DNA from: Persicaria tinctoria
Lineage: Eukaryota > Streptophyta > Magnoliopsida > Caryophyllales > Polygonaceae
Direction: 5' to 3'
Assembly (NCBI GenBank): GCA_037127255.1
Contig: JBANSL010000008.1
Location: forward strand, 38,143,373 to 38,207,372
DNA: 64,000 bases
Below the pieces are notes generated by a model that was not told the DNA's origin, searched no databases, and worked only from the letters and a program-made list of their open reading frames with translations. This document shows, piece by piece, positions 20,754-32,400 of the stretch (the stretch's first letter is position 1; every line of letters begins with the position of its first letter). Made by a program: the position numbers and the translations under genes.

Positions 20754-23700
20754 ATGGAAGGTAAAGCAACTCAGTCGCTTCACCCCAAAACCCTAGAATT
20801 TCACTTTCCTTCCTTTCCCCCCTTTTCACTGTTGACTTGCTTTGATTAATGATTATCGCTTCAGAATATTCTCATAATTTCGGTGGTTCACTCTATTTTA
20901 TTTTATTTTATTTTTCGTGTAAAAATTGAAGTCGTTTTCTAGGAACTACCTAATTTGTTCACAGGCTCTATTGACGGGATCATTGGCTAGCTTTGTTTCC
21001 TCTTTTGCGCAAATTCTTTTACGAGGTTTTGAATCGAATCAGTGTCATTGGTGGCTATGTGATTTGATTAGTTCCATCTCTTTCCATTCCCATTTTCAGA
21101 TCTTCCTTTAGGCTACATATTTGATGCCGTAATTGCGTAATTCCATGTCTGAAGTTCACGATTCAGGACTTGACTGAATTTGTGATAGGAAAGAAATCCA
21201 CGCCAGTCGCCACTTGATGTTGCCTTAAAAAAAATTAGCCGACTTTGTAGTTCGGGATATCATTATTATCAGTATTGTAAAGTTGCTAATCTAGGACTTA
21301 CATGAAAAAGTGAAACACTCTTGTTGGAAACAAAAACGAAGAATTAAAATGTGAATTGGAGATGGAGCGAACAACAGTGAATGGAAAGCTTATTTCTGAT
21401 GCTGTATTCAAGTCATATGGTGCTAGAGTTGCTTAAACTTTGGATAATGTTCTTTTTGTGGTCATTGAACAATGCTCACCATCCTAAAAAACCATTTGAA
21501 TTTATTCACTGGGGTCAACAAGTTATTAAGACCAAACAAAAACCTAATCACATAACAACAAACAAAGCATTCATTTCATCTCCTTAAGAGAAAGGAGATC
21601 ATTGATCCCAATGAATAGGTTTTGTGCTTCGAGATGCTTTATTTGGTGTTATGTGATTAGTTTTTTTTGGCTTACTCTTAATAACCTGATGAGTGTTGAC
21701 CTAGTGAAAATATATTCAAATGATTTTCCAGGATGGGGATTGAATTTAAGGGAACTCAAGATAAATAAAAAAGGGATATCTAGAGAGCGGAGCTATCTTG
21801 CTACGTCTTCACTCAGTTTCAGTTATCCGTATTTATTCAAGCTTATATTATTTTTATGTCGTTTTTGCATGTAATCATTTTATATGTCTTTGGTCAATGT
21901 GTATTGCTTAATTTGCTTGAGTTGATATTTAGTGTTTGAGTAAATTACAGAAAACCACCCTTAAAATAAAAGTTTACATAAAACCACCAATAAATTTAAT
22001 TTTCTTTCAAAGAATCACCCATGCCCATTTTTATGTGTAAAAAGTGTTTTAAAAATGTTGAACTCTCACCTTTTGTATTCAATACAGTATGACTTAACAT
22101 TTTTTCTGACTTTTAATACCTTTTTACACATAACAAGGGTTGTGGGTAGTTCTTTGAAATAAAAATAAATTTATTGGTGGTTTTCTGGAAACTTTTATTT
22201 TAAGGGTGATTTTTTGTAATTTACCCTAGTGTTTTTGCATATATGATGCTTGTTTCGAGGGATTAAACGAAGAGGCCATGCCATTCTCTTATTTGAATGC
22301 CCTTCTCTGGGACATTGCTAGTTACTATTTTCCAAACAGATCAGCTGTTTTAAAGTCATCTAAATTGACAAAATGTACAGATTAGTGTTCTTTTTACGTT
22401 TTTTTATATAAATATTTCTTGTTACTTTGTTATGCATTAAAATTTGCTCTGTTTTACAGTTAAGTCAAGCTCTAGATATTTTATCTTGTCTACTCGTTTA
22501 GTCTCTGTTCTATTATTGTTGAATCACATATATGGACTTATCCATTATCCAATAACACTACAGGATGTGTCCCATTTCTCTGGAAATCATATTCATGTTG
22601 CAATTTTTGTTTGGCATTTGGCAGATTTCTCCCCGGACCAATTTTCTGTAGGGTCTGGGACAAAGAGGTCGAGTGTATCATCAGGTGGTCGATCTGCAAG
22701 TCGCAAGGAATTCCTCCGTAGATTTGTGGATAGTGAACAGCTGACAGCTAATCTTGAAGACTGGTATGAGTCACTATCAGAACGTTCAGTGCCTGATGCT
22801 TCTGAAGTGCCCTTTGAGTTAGTTGAGCTTCAAAAGTTTGACTACTCGTTAGAAGGTGTTCCTTTCCAACAGTTAGTTCGAATGCCGAGTCCTGTTTATG
22901 CTTCATCGCCTGATGCTGTGGAAGCTACTGCTTATCTAGCTCTAGAAGATTTTCTACATGCTAGTGTTAAGGGGTTGTGGGAGGCATTTTGGAGTGACAA
23001 TGATAATTTTCCCTTCTCTGTTGCGTGCCTCTATGGGGGAAACATGAAATTCTACCAGGCTGAGAAGGCTATTGCTCACGGAAAACTTGAAGGTCTTTGT
23101 GCGACTGCTTTGTTGCTTAAGAACGATAGACATCCACATGGTAGATGGGACGAAGTTATTGAACTTGTTCTTATGAGACCTGAGATAGGAGCTACTGCAA
23201 TGGAGAGTGCACGGCTCCCACCTCTGTCGACTGCAGCCGAAGCTTTGTACTTTGCTATCCGTATACTGCTCTCGAGAAGCCTAAGCAAGACAAGCTTTTC
23301 TCTGATTTCAAGTCCCGTGTTCATTCTTCTTGTCGATTCTCAGTATGGTGGTGTAATAAAAGTGGAAGGAGATGTGAGTAAGTTGGAGTTGGATGTAAAT
23401 AACGTATATGAGTGTGCTGCCGAATGGGTTAAAAACCATTCAAGAATAGCAATTTCTCCGATTGATAGGATTTGGAACAAGCTTGGGAATGCTAACTGGG
23501 GAGACATAGGTGCTCTTCAGTTACTTTTTGCAACCTTTCATTCCATCGTACAGTTTGCTGGAATGCCTGAGCACTCCATTGAAGACTTGGCTGCTGACCA
23601 CAGCTCCCGTCTTCAAGCTAGAAGAATAGAGAGACAGTTGGGGGATAACGAAGTAAATGGTCATAGTACTTCATTTCTTAACCAACAACGCAGTCGTTCC

Positions 23701-24711
23701 CCTGAGATCGTCGAGGTTCATGATGAATCGAACAGAGTTGAGGATGAAGAGCTGATGAAATTAGTGGTAGGATCTACCTTGTGGTTGGAGGATTCAAACG
23801 TGCAAAAAGGATATCAAATTAACGAAGTTTGGAATGACATTGAATTTCCTTGTTATGTTGCATCTTTTATTGAGGATCCAGGAAAAAGCCTGTTCTTGTA
23901 TGTTGGTTCACGTCTGACCCAGCTTGAACCTGCTTGGGAAGATATGAACTTGTGGTATCAAGTTCAACGGCAGACCAAAATTCTGACAATAATGAAACAG
24001 AAGGGTCTATCGAGCAAGTACCTACCTCAGTTGACTGCATTTGGTAGCGTAATTCATCCTGGTCAGTGCTGGAGACCAGATTCGGGAGGCAACTGTGATC
24101 ACCCTTGGTGTGGGACCCCTATCCTCGTTACCAGCCCAGTTGGTGAGCCTGTTTCAAATATGGTTCTTGGTGGTCGGTTTGGTTCAGAGGAGGCCATCAA
24201 ATGTTGTCATGATTGTCTATCTGCACTTGCAACAACTGCTTCTGCTGGGATTAGGCACGGAGATATCCGCCCAGAGAACATAATTTGTGTTAGCTCTGGT
24301 GTGAGATATCCTTACTTTGTCTTAATCGGGTGGGGCCATGCTGTAGTAGAAGAGAGGGATCGGCCTGCTATGAGTCTTCATTTTTCATCAACATATGCCC
24401 TTCAGGAGGGAAAGCTGTGCTCTGCGTCTGATGCCGAGAGCCTGGTTTACATGCTCTACTTTTGTTCTGGTGGAGAGTTGCCAGAGTTGGATTCTGTTGA
24501 GGGAGCGTTGCAATGGAGGGAAACAGCTTGGTCAAGGAGGTTCATCCAGCAGAAGCTTGGTGACATCTCAGCTGTCCTCAAAGCCTTTTCCGATTATGTT
24601 GATAGTCTGTGTGGGACTCCTTATCCCATAGACTATAGTATTTGGATAAGACGTCTGAGGAGACATATTCGTGAGGAAGAGCATGGGAAGGAAATTGACA
24701 CGTCTGGTTGA
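20754..24711 (+). CDS. Plant protein-kinase-like (probable pseudokinase) protein, 697 residues, two exons
   Basis: Exon 1 contributes only ATG GAA G (20754-20760) before a GTAAAG donor. Exon 2 is 22625-24711 after a TTTGGCAG acceptor, giving MEDFSPDQF and an uninterrupted frame to TGA. The in-frame ATG at 22444 lies inside the intron and is rejected. The N-terminal 400 or so residues form a plant-type domain I cannot name (Ser-rich start, SRKEFLRRFVDSEQL). The C-terminal 280 residues look like a protein kinase C-lobe: HGDIRPENI at 547-555 is the catalytic loop, with Asp549 and Asn554 kept, and FSSTYALQEG with SDAESLVYMLY follow. The DFG position reads GWG (571-573), so the metal-binding Asp is missing and weak or no catalysis is expected. 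No transmembrane segment is seen. It is the only intact host-type gene in the window. Confidence 0.85.
21938..22226. mobile_element. Foldback MITE inside intron 1 of the kinase-like gene, 289 bp
   Basis: Direct repeat TAGTGTTT (21930-21937 and 22227-22234) flanks inverted ends of about 85 bp: GAGTAAATTACAGAAAACCA at the left and GGGTAAATTACAAAAAATCA as the reverse complement of the right. The GGGTAAATTACA-type end and the 8- to 9-bp duplication suggest a Mutator-type MITE, with hAT as the alternative. It would form a strong hairpin in the unspliced transcript. Confidence 0.85.
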
Positions 24712-24901
24712 GTCCTGTATTGGAAAACCAAGAGCCTGCTTTGATCATCCGGACCAATTTTACTCTCATGAGGTTGGATTCTGAATTCTTTTGGAAATGC
24801 CAACGAATGTGAAACCATTTCCAATTCCTTGGATTTCTTTGAGGTGTGAACACAAATGATCCCTGTCTCTGGGTCTTCATGGGGCGAACGACGGAAAGCA
24901 G

Positions 24902-24981
24902 GTATGTTCATTGTGCTTGTGTTCTTTCCGAGTCACAATGACATGAGATTCAACTATTGATTCATGGGTGTGCAAATGCAG
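24902..24981 (+). other. Possible 3' UTR intron
   Basis: AAGCAG followed by GTATGT at 24902 and a TGCAAATGCAG acceptor ending at 24981 outline an 80-bp intron, 190 bp after the stop codon. Size and signals fit a plant intron. If spliced, the exon junction more than 50 nt after the stop could attract nonsense-mediated decay. This is prediction only. Confidence 0.35.
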
Positions 24982-25555
24982 TATTCACGGTGAGATTGTG
25001 TTATTCATTTTGTAAAAATAGGATCAGGATCTATTTGCTTTGTTTTGGATACCCATTTGTGGGAATCTCTTTCAGTTTGCTAGGAAAACCTAGAAGGAGG
25101 CGATTTGTTGATGCTTGTGTAAATGGATACATATTTACCGCTGTCGATTCTTGAAGTGAAAATGTTCCTCTTCTGTGATTTCTTTGACAAACGTCTCTAT
25201 CCCAGTTAAAGTCAATTGCTACAGCGAATCAGTCTTATATTCACATGCTGCTTTCATCTTTCAAGTTTTTGTAAGACGGCAAACATGTGGAAAAATCTGC
25301 TGGTAGGATCTGAGTTTCTCCACGGCATTGCCACTCCATTTTGTGGAAAATCTGCTCAAGTCCATACAAGTTGATTCTGTTGAATGTTGATTATCTTCTT
25401 TTAATTTTGTGGTCTCACAATTCTTGTTTGGTTGCATAGTTTGAGAAGAGTTTCGTTTCAAAGTAGAACTGAGATCTGTTTGGTTCCAACATTAATATAA
25501 ACAAGCATCTTATCGGTATAAATAAGCGCCTTATCAAACCCTTGCAATCAGAACA
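24982..25555 (+). other. 3' flank of the kinase-like gene
   Basis: T-rich sequence, probably 3' UTR then intergenic DNA. No canonical AATAAA near a clear cleavage site was found, and no gene or repeat is recognised up to the copia fragment. Confidence 0.35.
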
Positions 25556-25775
25556 TGATACACGAGATTGGATTGTTGCCAAACAGAGCTACATATCCAG
25601 TTACTGATCTTCTGGATATGGGACATGATGCCCAGTCTGAATCGGAGAAAGCCTGGAGCATGATCTTTGATCCTAATTTAAGCTTTATTCCATATTGTGT
25701 AGTCCCTTTGACATATCTCAGCAAATGCTTATGAAGAAACTAAGGACTTGTACTGAAAATGAGATGCCAGGTCAT

Positions 25776-25945
25776 GTGTTAGCGAGGTAGCTCCGCTTGC
25801 CCATCAAACTTCTCTCAAGGGAAGGATTTGCAATGAGATCACTTTTGTTAGATTCACCAAGTGTTAGCGAGGTAGCTCCGCTTGCCCATCAAACTTCTCT
25901 CAAGGGAAGGATTTGCAATGAGATCACTTTTGTTAGATTCACCAA
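25776..25945. repeat. Perfect 85-bp tandem duplication
   Basis: Two identical 85-bp copies, each starting GTGTTAGCGAGGTAGC, occupy 25776-25860 and 25861-25945 within the copia fragment. They duplicate the part encoding LIANPSLERSLMGKR. Complete identity means a recent event or an assembly artefact. 85 is not a multiple of three, so the frame shifts. Confidence 0.9.
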
Positions 25946-26097
25946 GTTTGTCATTGACTGGAAGACAAGTAACACAAGGCTTTAGATCTGTAATAGCAGC
26001 TTCTTTTATCAATTCATTACTGAATTTTCTTTTGCTAAGAATTAAAGTCTCATTAGAATGAATCAATCACTCAATTCAATTCCCAGAAAATAACTTA

Positions 26098-26405
26098 GGA
26101 CTTGTTTGTTTGACTAGAAAGGAATAGAAGGGAAATGAATCAAATTTTATATGGAAAATTTGTATGATCAACACTTTTTTGTGAGTCTAGAGAAGGGGAG
26201 AGGGTAATAGTTAGAGCATCTTAGGGGAGATGGTTACCCTATGCTCAAAGTAGGTAATCAAATGAGATGAAAGGAAATAGATTTTGTATGTAAAATGAGG
26301 GAAGAAGGGTAATGATTAGAATAATGATCAATGAATCTTAAATTAAAAATGGACTAGATTCGGAAGGGTAACCATTACATTTCCTTACTAAAAACAAACG
26401 AGGGG
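26098..26405. mobile_element. Tourist-like MITE, 308 bp
   Basis: TTA flanks both sides (26095-26097 and 26406-26408), as expected for PIF/Harbinger-derived elements. Ends are partly inverted: GGACTTGTTTGTTTGACTAG at the left and CCCCTCGTTTGTTTTTAGTA as the reverse complement of the right, with mismatched outer bases. It splits the copia motif GKL/YFLGIEL, and removal restores it. Confidence 0.7.
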
Positions 26406-26799
26406 TTAGTTTGCCGAAGTCTTTGATGTTGAATATAGCATGAGCAGGATCTTTCAGCTTTTGAACTTCAGTGAGATCTGAGCTTGTCACTACTATGTTA
26501 GATACCATTTCATGACACAAAAACAATGATGAATCATACTTGGATTGAACATAATTGACAGTAATAAGAGTAGAGGCTAGCTTACTAAACCATTGTCGTG
26601 AAGCTTGTTTTAAGCCATATAAAGATTTCTTAAGATGACGTACCTCATTTTGGGACTTATCCACATCAAGAGGCACTACTATATATACCTTCTCTTGTAT
26701 ATCTCCGTGAAGAAATGTATCATTCACATCCAACTGAAATATGTCCCAACCTTTATTGAGAGCTATTGATATCACCACCCTTATTGTTGTCGTTCAGAT

Positions 26800-27346
26800 C
26801 CATATAAACCAATATCGGAATAGTCCAATAACTCAAAGGAAATTCAATGATCGGGTAAACTAATCAATTTTGCGAATTCATAGACGAAACCACTTTACTT
26901 TTATCCTTTATTTCCTCTTGTTAATATTTTTTTATGTTTATTTTCATCCATATCTTTCCTTTCCTTTTATATTGATAATACATATTGCAACTGAAATATA
27001 CTTGGTTCTATGTGGGTTCGACCCCTTACTTGCATACTATACTAGTTTGTTCGTTTGAGAATTATTCTTTGACGATGTGAACCGACGACTTTCCCTCTCT
27101 CAGTAAGATAGTAGGACTCCAAGGCCATAAGGTTTCAATTTGTACACTACTGGAACTCGAACTGGCTCGGGGAGGAGATCTATGTGGGAGTGCATACTTC
27201 CATACGAAACAGGCAGCGTGGGAACTCCACTAGATGTTTACTGTGCTTGCAGTTGCAATCACAGGCTTGAGGTGGAGTACGGTGTCGAATGTGACGAAGA
27301 ACCATGCTTTTATAGAGTGTCCATTTACCATGTCCGAACTCACATG
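26800..27346. other. Unassigned, partly LTR-like
   Basis: T-rich sequence with a GGGTTCGACCCCTTACTTGCAT phrase near 27012, which resembles text found near the end of some plant gypsy LTRs. No second copy is present to define an LTR. No gene is recognised in 27120-27346. Confidence 0.25.
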
Positions 27347-27640
27347 GGCCCACGTACATAAGAACGTGGGGGAGCCACATTGTTAAGTATGTGACAAACC
27401 ACATTGTTCTACGCATGACCTTTCTCAGACAATTACCACATACGTATGAACGTGGTGCTAGCAAGTCGTTAGTTATGTGGCAGACCACGTTCTTATGCAC
27501 GTGGTGAACCCTAATAGGGTTTTACCACGTTCTTATGCCCTATTCCACGTGCCTACGCACGTGGCAAACCCCATGCCACGTTCTTAAGCACAGGGTGACG
27601 TTCATAATTCAAATTGCCATGTTCTTAAGCAAGTGATAAT
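27347..27640. repeat. Dense ACGTG-containing palindromic array
   Basis: The phrase CCACGTTCTTATGCACGTGG and shortened or inverted variants recur at about 27350, 27390, 27445, 27485, 27523, 27545 and 27577. Many contain CACGTG or ACGTG cores. Related ACGTG phrases appear at 37030-37145 beyond the FAR1/OTU pseudogene, so they may be subterminal repeats of that element. CACGTG is also the plant G-box, so binding by bHLH or bZIP factors is possible. Confidence 0.6.
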
Positions 27641-27719
27641 GTTCATAAATTTATATGGCTTCATGGTCGATGGAACCTATAAATTGCCTTAATGGTCGTC
27701 CATTCAAAGTGCAAATTCA

Positions 27720-28135
27720 ATGGCTTCCTCTACAAATCCCACTCCATGATATTTCTATATGATCATATACAATCTTGAGGAACAACTCAGCAGCCTTGTA
27801 TGGCTCAATATTTGATGACTTCATATTTTTTGGTACTTGTACAGATATCTAACACGTTTGTTGCTTTTGTGCAGCGATTCCCTCTATTATTTGGAAATGA
27901 GTACGAACAGACGGTGGGACGTCATGACTTCGTTTGGTCCCTTTCAGGGGAAGCATTTGATGTCAGAGTCATGGCAGACATATATGAATGATCATTTTTG
28001 GTGCACTCATGGATGTAATGACTTTGCCTCATTCCATCGCCTTCATGCTGGGTCAGGTATTTACGTACGAGATATGTCTACTGTGGAGGTTCCATCACAT
28101 CATCATCATGGACATCACATACAAAACCAATGCGT
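27720..28135 (+). pseudogene. B3-domain pseudogene next to the FAR1-type transposase
   Basis: Exon 1 (27720-27797, 26 codons with one stop) contains YFYMIIYNLEEQLSSL up to a GTATGG donor. A 77-bp intron with a TTTTGTGCAG acceptor precedes exon 2 (27875), which begins RFPLLFGNEYEQ and continues SLSGEAFDVRVMADI. After a frameshift near 27980 it continues DHFWCTHGCNDFASFHRL and HAGSGIYV. This is a B3 domain order and a phase-0 intron at the same place as in the 9-16 kb units. It is followed by a His-rich stretch and another possible donor (GTAAGT, 28133), 98 bp before transposase-like sequence. Confidence 0.6.
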
Positions 28136-29417
28136 AAGTCACTTAATTGCGATAAAAATACCTATAGGTAATATATTATGCAAGTAAGATATTCATAGTT
28201 ATTACTTATTAAGGTCGTTCATAACTCTAGGTATGGGATTCCACTGTGCGAGGTGGTTGGATTCATACCTATGGTTAATAGTTTATGCATCGCTTATTTC
28301 TCGTGTCACACGAAAACGAAGACATATAAGCTTGGCTGATGAGTCAGGTTTAGATTTTGCTTGGGGATGATGTTCCTCAAGCTATTATGACTGATCGAAA
28401 GTTGGGTCTCTAAGTAGTGTTGAAGGTTGTCTTCCTTCATGTTCAGCATATGCTTTGCTGGTTATATGTGATACGAAAATGCGAAGAAGCATATCTAAAG
28501 ATCACAAAGAATTTAAATTATGTCGGAATATTCAAGGGCAACTGCTGAGGTTTGTTCCAATCCACGACGGAGGAATCGTTCCAACGACTTCGAGGAAGTT
28601 ACACGAGAGATGGCACCCATACCTAAGTGTTATGGCGTATTTAGAAGCGGTGTGGCTTCCATAGAGGATGATCCTCGTCAGATGTTACACCAATCATGTT
28701 CTCCATTTTGGCACACGGACAGGACAACGACCAAGTAAAAATTACTTTCAACCCATACAGTATCCCAATCCTTCCCTACATTGTAAGTAACTTTCCATTT
28801 TTGATGAAATATGTACAAAGTTGAGGGTCGACATAAGGTTTTTGAAGAAGATGTTGCACTCGTGGTAGATGTCATCAATAGAGTGACCGAATACCAAGTG
28901 CATGAGTTACAAACAACGTTACAGATCGATCATTTCAAATGACCAACGAATGCACATAAGGTTAACATTTTCGATAAGGTGAAGTCATTAATCTCTAAAA
29001 AAAAATGCTTCGACTACCTGTACAAGTATCGGGAGGATATTGTCAATCAAAAGGTACCTCCGGAGTGCAAGGACTGACATTGGAGGGATTGTTACGGGAT
29101 ACCTTGTGTCCACAAAATTCAAGGGTATGTCACCGTTGTTACTCCAATATGCCCAAAAGACATCCATCCAGGGTGGATTTGACATGGGATGACGACGAAG
29201 CCTCATTATCGTATGAATGGTCCTCTGCATACACAGTTTCCAATGACGTGTGTGACTCTAACCTCTACCCTCCTGCATTTGCAAGAGTTCGGTCAAAGGG
29301 GAGACCTCGATGCCCAAGAAACCCGTGCAGGACCAACCCATTGCGATACAAGGAATTCAGGGCGAATTTTGAGAGAGATGAAGCACACGCTAGTTGGAGG
29401 GTGATGGATGTGTTCGA

Positions 29418-32400
29418 TGTAAGGACCCAAATTTTTAAATATTATTTTATTTAAATCTGGATTTAATATTGATTTGATTTCTAAAATTTCTAAAATTTTA
29501 AAAATCCTCGTCATCGATCAAGTGATTATATTTTGATTTCATTAAAACAAATTACGTCATAATCTTGGATTTTTATTTAAAAATGGATTTGATTCCGCTT
29601 TCTTATTTCAGACTTGAAAATATCTTCGAATTTCAATGTTATTTTGATTTTAAAGTTTTATTTTGAATTGAGTCAGATAAGATCAAGAGAGTAGATTTTA
29701 GGATTCGTTTTCCAGGCATTTGTATTTGGGTTTCGGGGACCACATTTATTTGTTTTCTTTCTTTCTTTCTTTTCTTCCCCACCTTTTGTCTCCTTTTTAC
29801 TTCCCCACACACACCTAATTTCTGATTTCACCACCATTTCTCCCTTCATTGTCTCTTACCTCGTGATTGCTGCAGCCAAGCATCTTTCTTTTCTTACATT
29901 GGTTAAACAGCAACCCACTATATCCTCCTCCCTCACCCTACCGTTCCTCCATTTTTGGGGCAAGAAAATAACACAATTTACCTCCCCACACCCGTTGGCA
30001 GCAACTCCCCCACCTCTTTGTTTTGAATCCCAATACAAATCTCCTTCTCTCTTTAAATTGCCAAACAAACCGATAACAACACAACCCTCTTCAACCCACA
30101 TTTCACTCACCAAATAAAACACCACCCAAGCTCCCTCCTTTTACTCTCCCTTTCTTTCCCCTGTTGCCGTGAACAAACTATCACCTTCCTCTTCTTTGGT
30201 CACTGAGTACCACCAACACGCCCTCGTCTCTCTACCTCCCAACAACAACCACCACAACCTCATCATCTTCTTCTACTTCCCTGTTTTCGAGCGAGCCGAG
30301 AGCACCATTGCAGCCCCTGTTCTTCAAAGCAAAGTTTTAAAGTCGGGTGGACCCAGTGGGGTCAAGACAAGCCGGAGGGAGGTCGTATGTGCGGGCTCAT
30401 ATACGGGAGACTCAAACAACACATAAACCCAACGAGGTTCCATCTCAAAACCAATTGGCAATGAGAGGAGTAGCCCTTCAACCTTATATGTTGCATCCCA
30501 GGAGGTCCTTTCGTCCTTAAACCGAGTAAAGGTAGAGCTATAACCCCCTCTCATCCTCCCTAGGTCATCTCCGACAAGGATTCGACTACGACGAGGCAAA
30601 TCGAGCTCCGACCGAGCGTTTTCCGAATGTGTTGAACATCTTGGTGAGCACCCCTCTTTCTTCCTTTTCTTTGTTCGATTCTTGGTCCCTAGTGTCGGGT
30701 TGGGTGGTCGAAGCAAGGTTGTCGCCAACGAGCCTCCCCTTTCTCCTTCCTTTTTCTTCCCAGATTCGAGCAGAGGTTTGGAGGGAAGGGTGAACAATAA
30801 CCCAGGTTGGTTTTTCTTTTTCTTTTTGTTTGACCCGGTTCAGCTTTGTTTTAATTAAAACCGGTTTGGTTTTTGCCTTAAAAAAATAAGATTGAGACTT
30901 GGGCTTCTGGTTTGGGCCTATTTATGTTTTTGGGCCGGTTTAGGTGTTTTATAAAAATTTGTTATGTTAAGTCTTAAGACATCTAGCACTTTGATTAATT
31001 TCTATATATTATTTATTTATTTAATTCTTATTTATTTATTTATTTATTTATTCTGATTTTGTGATTATTTAATTATTAAATGAATTGATTATTATATTAT
31101 ATGAGATTATGACTTTTAAGTTGACTGAGATTTAAATTATATTATTTGGACTTGGATTTAGAAAGGGTAATTTGGAAAATGTTTTCAAGGGTTGAAAATT
31201 GATTTACTTAATTGAAAAAAGGATATTTGGAAATGTCATAACCTTGTCGGATTTGCTTTGATAAAATGAGCTAACGAGTTGAGTTAAAGGGCTATGTTTT
31301 ATAAATGGGTATTGGCCAAGTATGATTTGAGAAATTTGTTTTAAATATTAAGTTGACTTCACTTGAAATTAAGAGTTTTAGGAAATCTTGGGAAAATGAC
31401 TTACTTGATTTAACTTGTTGAATGACTTGATGATTTGTATGTGTGTAAGTTATAATTAAGAAGCATGTTATGATATGAATATATATTAAAGCATGATGAA
31501 TGTTGAGATATTAAATTGATGAGTTTGAAGCACGATGGATGACATATGATTATTAAATGATGATGAACCAGATATTATGATGAAATGCTATATGATAAAC
31601 ATGAAGATCATAATGAGATATGATATGTTGAGTCGAGTTAGTATATGATGAGATATGATGGTATATGGATAAGTTGCAATGTTGAGTTATATGCTTATGT
31701 GAAATCTATGTGTGATGTTATCTATGCTTTGTGTAAACTTAGACACAAACTTATATTTATATTCCTTATATCTGCTATGTGATTTGTGACCTGTTGGCTA
31801 GTGCTTTATCTTGCTGCTTTATTTTTGCCGATATGCCCCGGTGCATATCCTAAGGGATTTACCTAAAGGTACCTCTAGGTAAATCCCTCGGGGCTTACTC
31901 AAATTGGACTTTTATGCTCTTTGTCATGTAGTATGCTAGGCGTCACATCATGCATAATCATGTAGTGGCATGCTTAGGGTTTGCACAACTGTTTGAGCAC
32001 TTGAATTCTCTATGCCCTTGGTAAAACGGTCATTAAGTCATGAGTCTTAGAGTCTTTTGCTAGGGTCATAGGACAACCCAGCCTCATCGGGTTCGTACCT
32101 CATCGAGCCATATGGTCATGATATGAGATGGAGATTGAGAATGGAAATGCAATATTGAGTATGATGAAATCGGCCTCCGTTGCCTATGCCCATAGACCAT
32201 CATGTTGTGGGTAAGTGTTTAGGAATGATTGGTCTCCGTTGCCTCGACCCTTAGACGGTTCTGTTGTGGATACTTGCTTGATTCGTTGGCTTTCGTTCCT
32301 CTGCCCATAGACGTCCTTAATAGGGTTATGGGTATGTGTAGGATTATAGGGATATGCCATTTGACATTCTTTGCAAGATCCAATTTACAACATTTTCTAC

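Larger units (their letters stand above)
25560..26790 (-). pseudogene. Ty1/copia reverse transcriptase-RNase H fragment
   Basis: On the minus strand, motif A FQLDVNDTFLHGDI, then VRHLKKSLYGLKQASRQWF and IKDFGKL, are copia reverse transcriptase. The YVDD box is lost (VSNIVV stands in its place). After a MITE the frame resumes as YFLGIEL, NELIKEA, LERSLMGKRSYL, and in another frame GTTQYGIKL and DSDWASCPISRRSVTGY of the RNase H domain. No LTRs, gag or integrase are attached, so this is an isolated 3' pol fragment with shifts. Confidence 0.8.

Noticed and set aside
22444..22624. ATG-initiated N-terminal extension of the kinase-like frame
   Set aside because: It lies in AT-rich intron sequence, ends in a good TTTGGCAG acceptor, and a two-codon first exon at 20754 joins in phase. 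The extra 60 residues are intronic.
27005..27040. tRNA B-box-like GGTTCGACCCC
   Set aside because: No A box or cloverleaf could be built around it; it more likely belongs to an LTR-type remnant.
29856..30797. Frames in a CT-rich stretch that look like a small Pro/Ser-rich gene
   Set aside because: The stretch is internal to the solo LTR at 29418-32958 and equivalent to the CT-rich part of the LTR at 13106.
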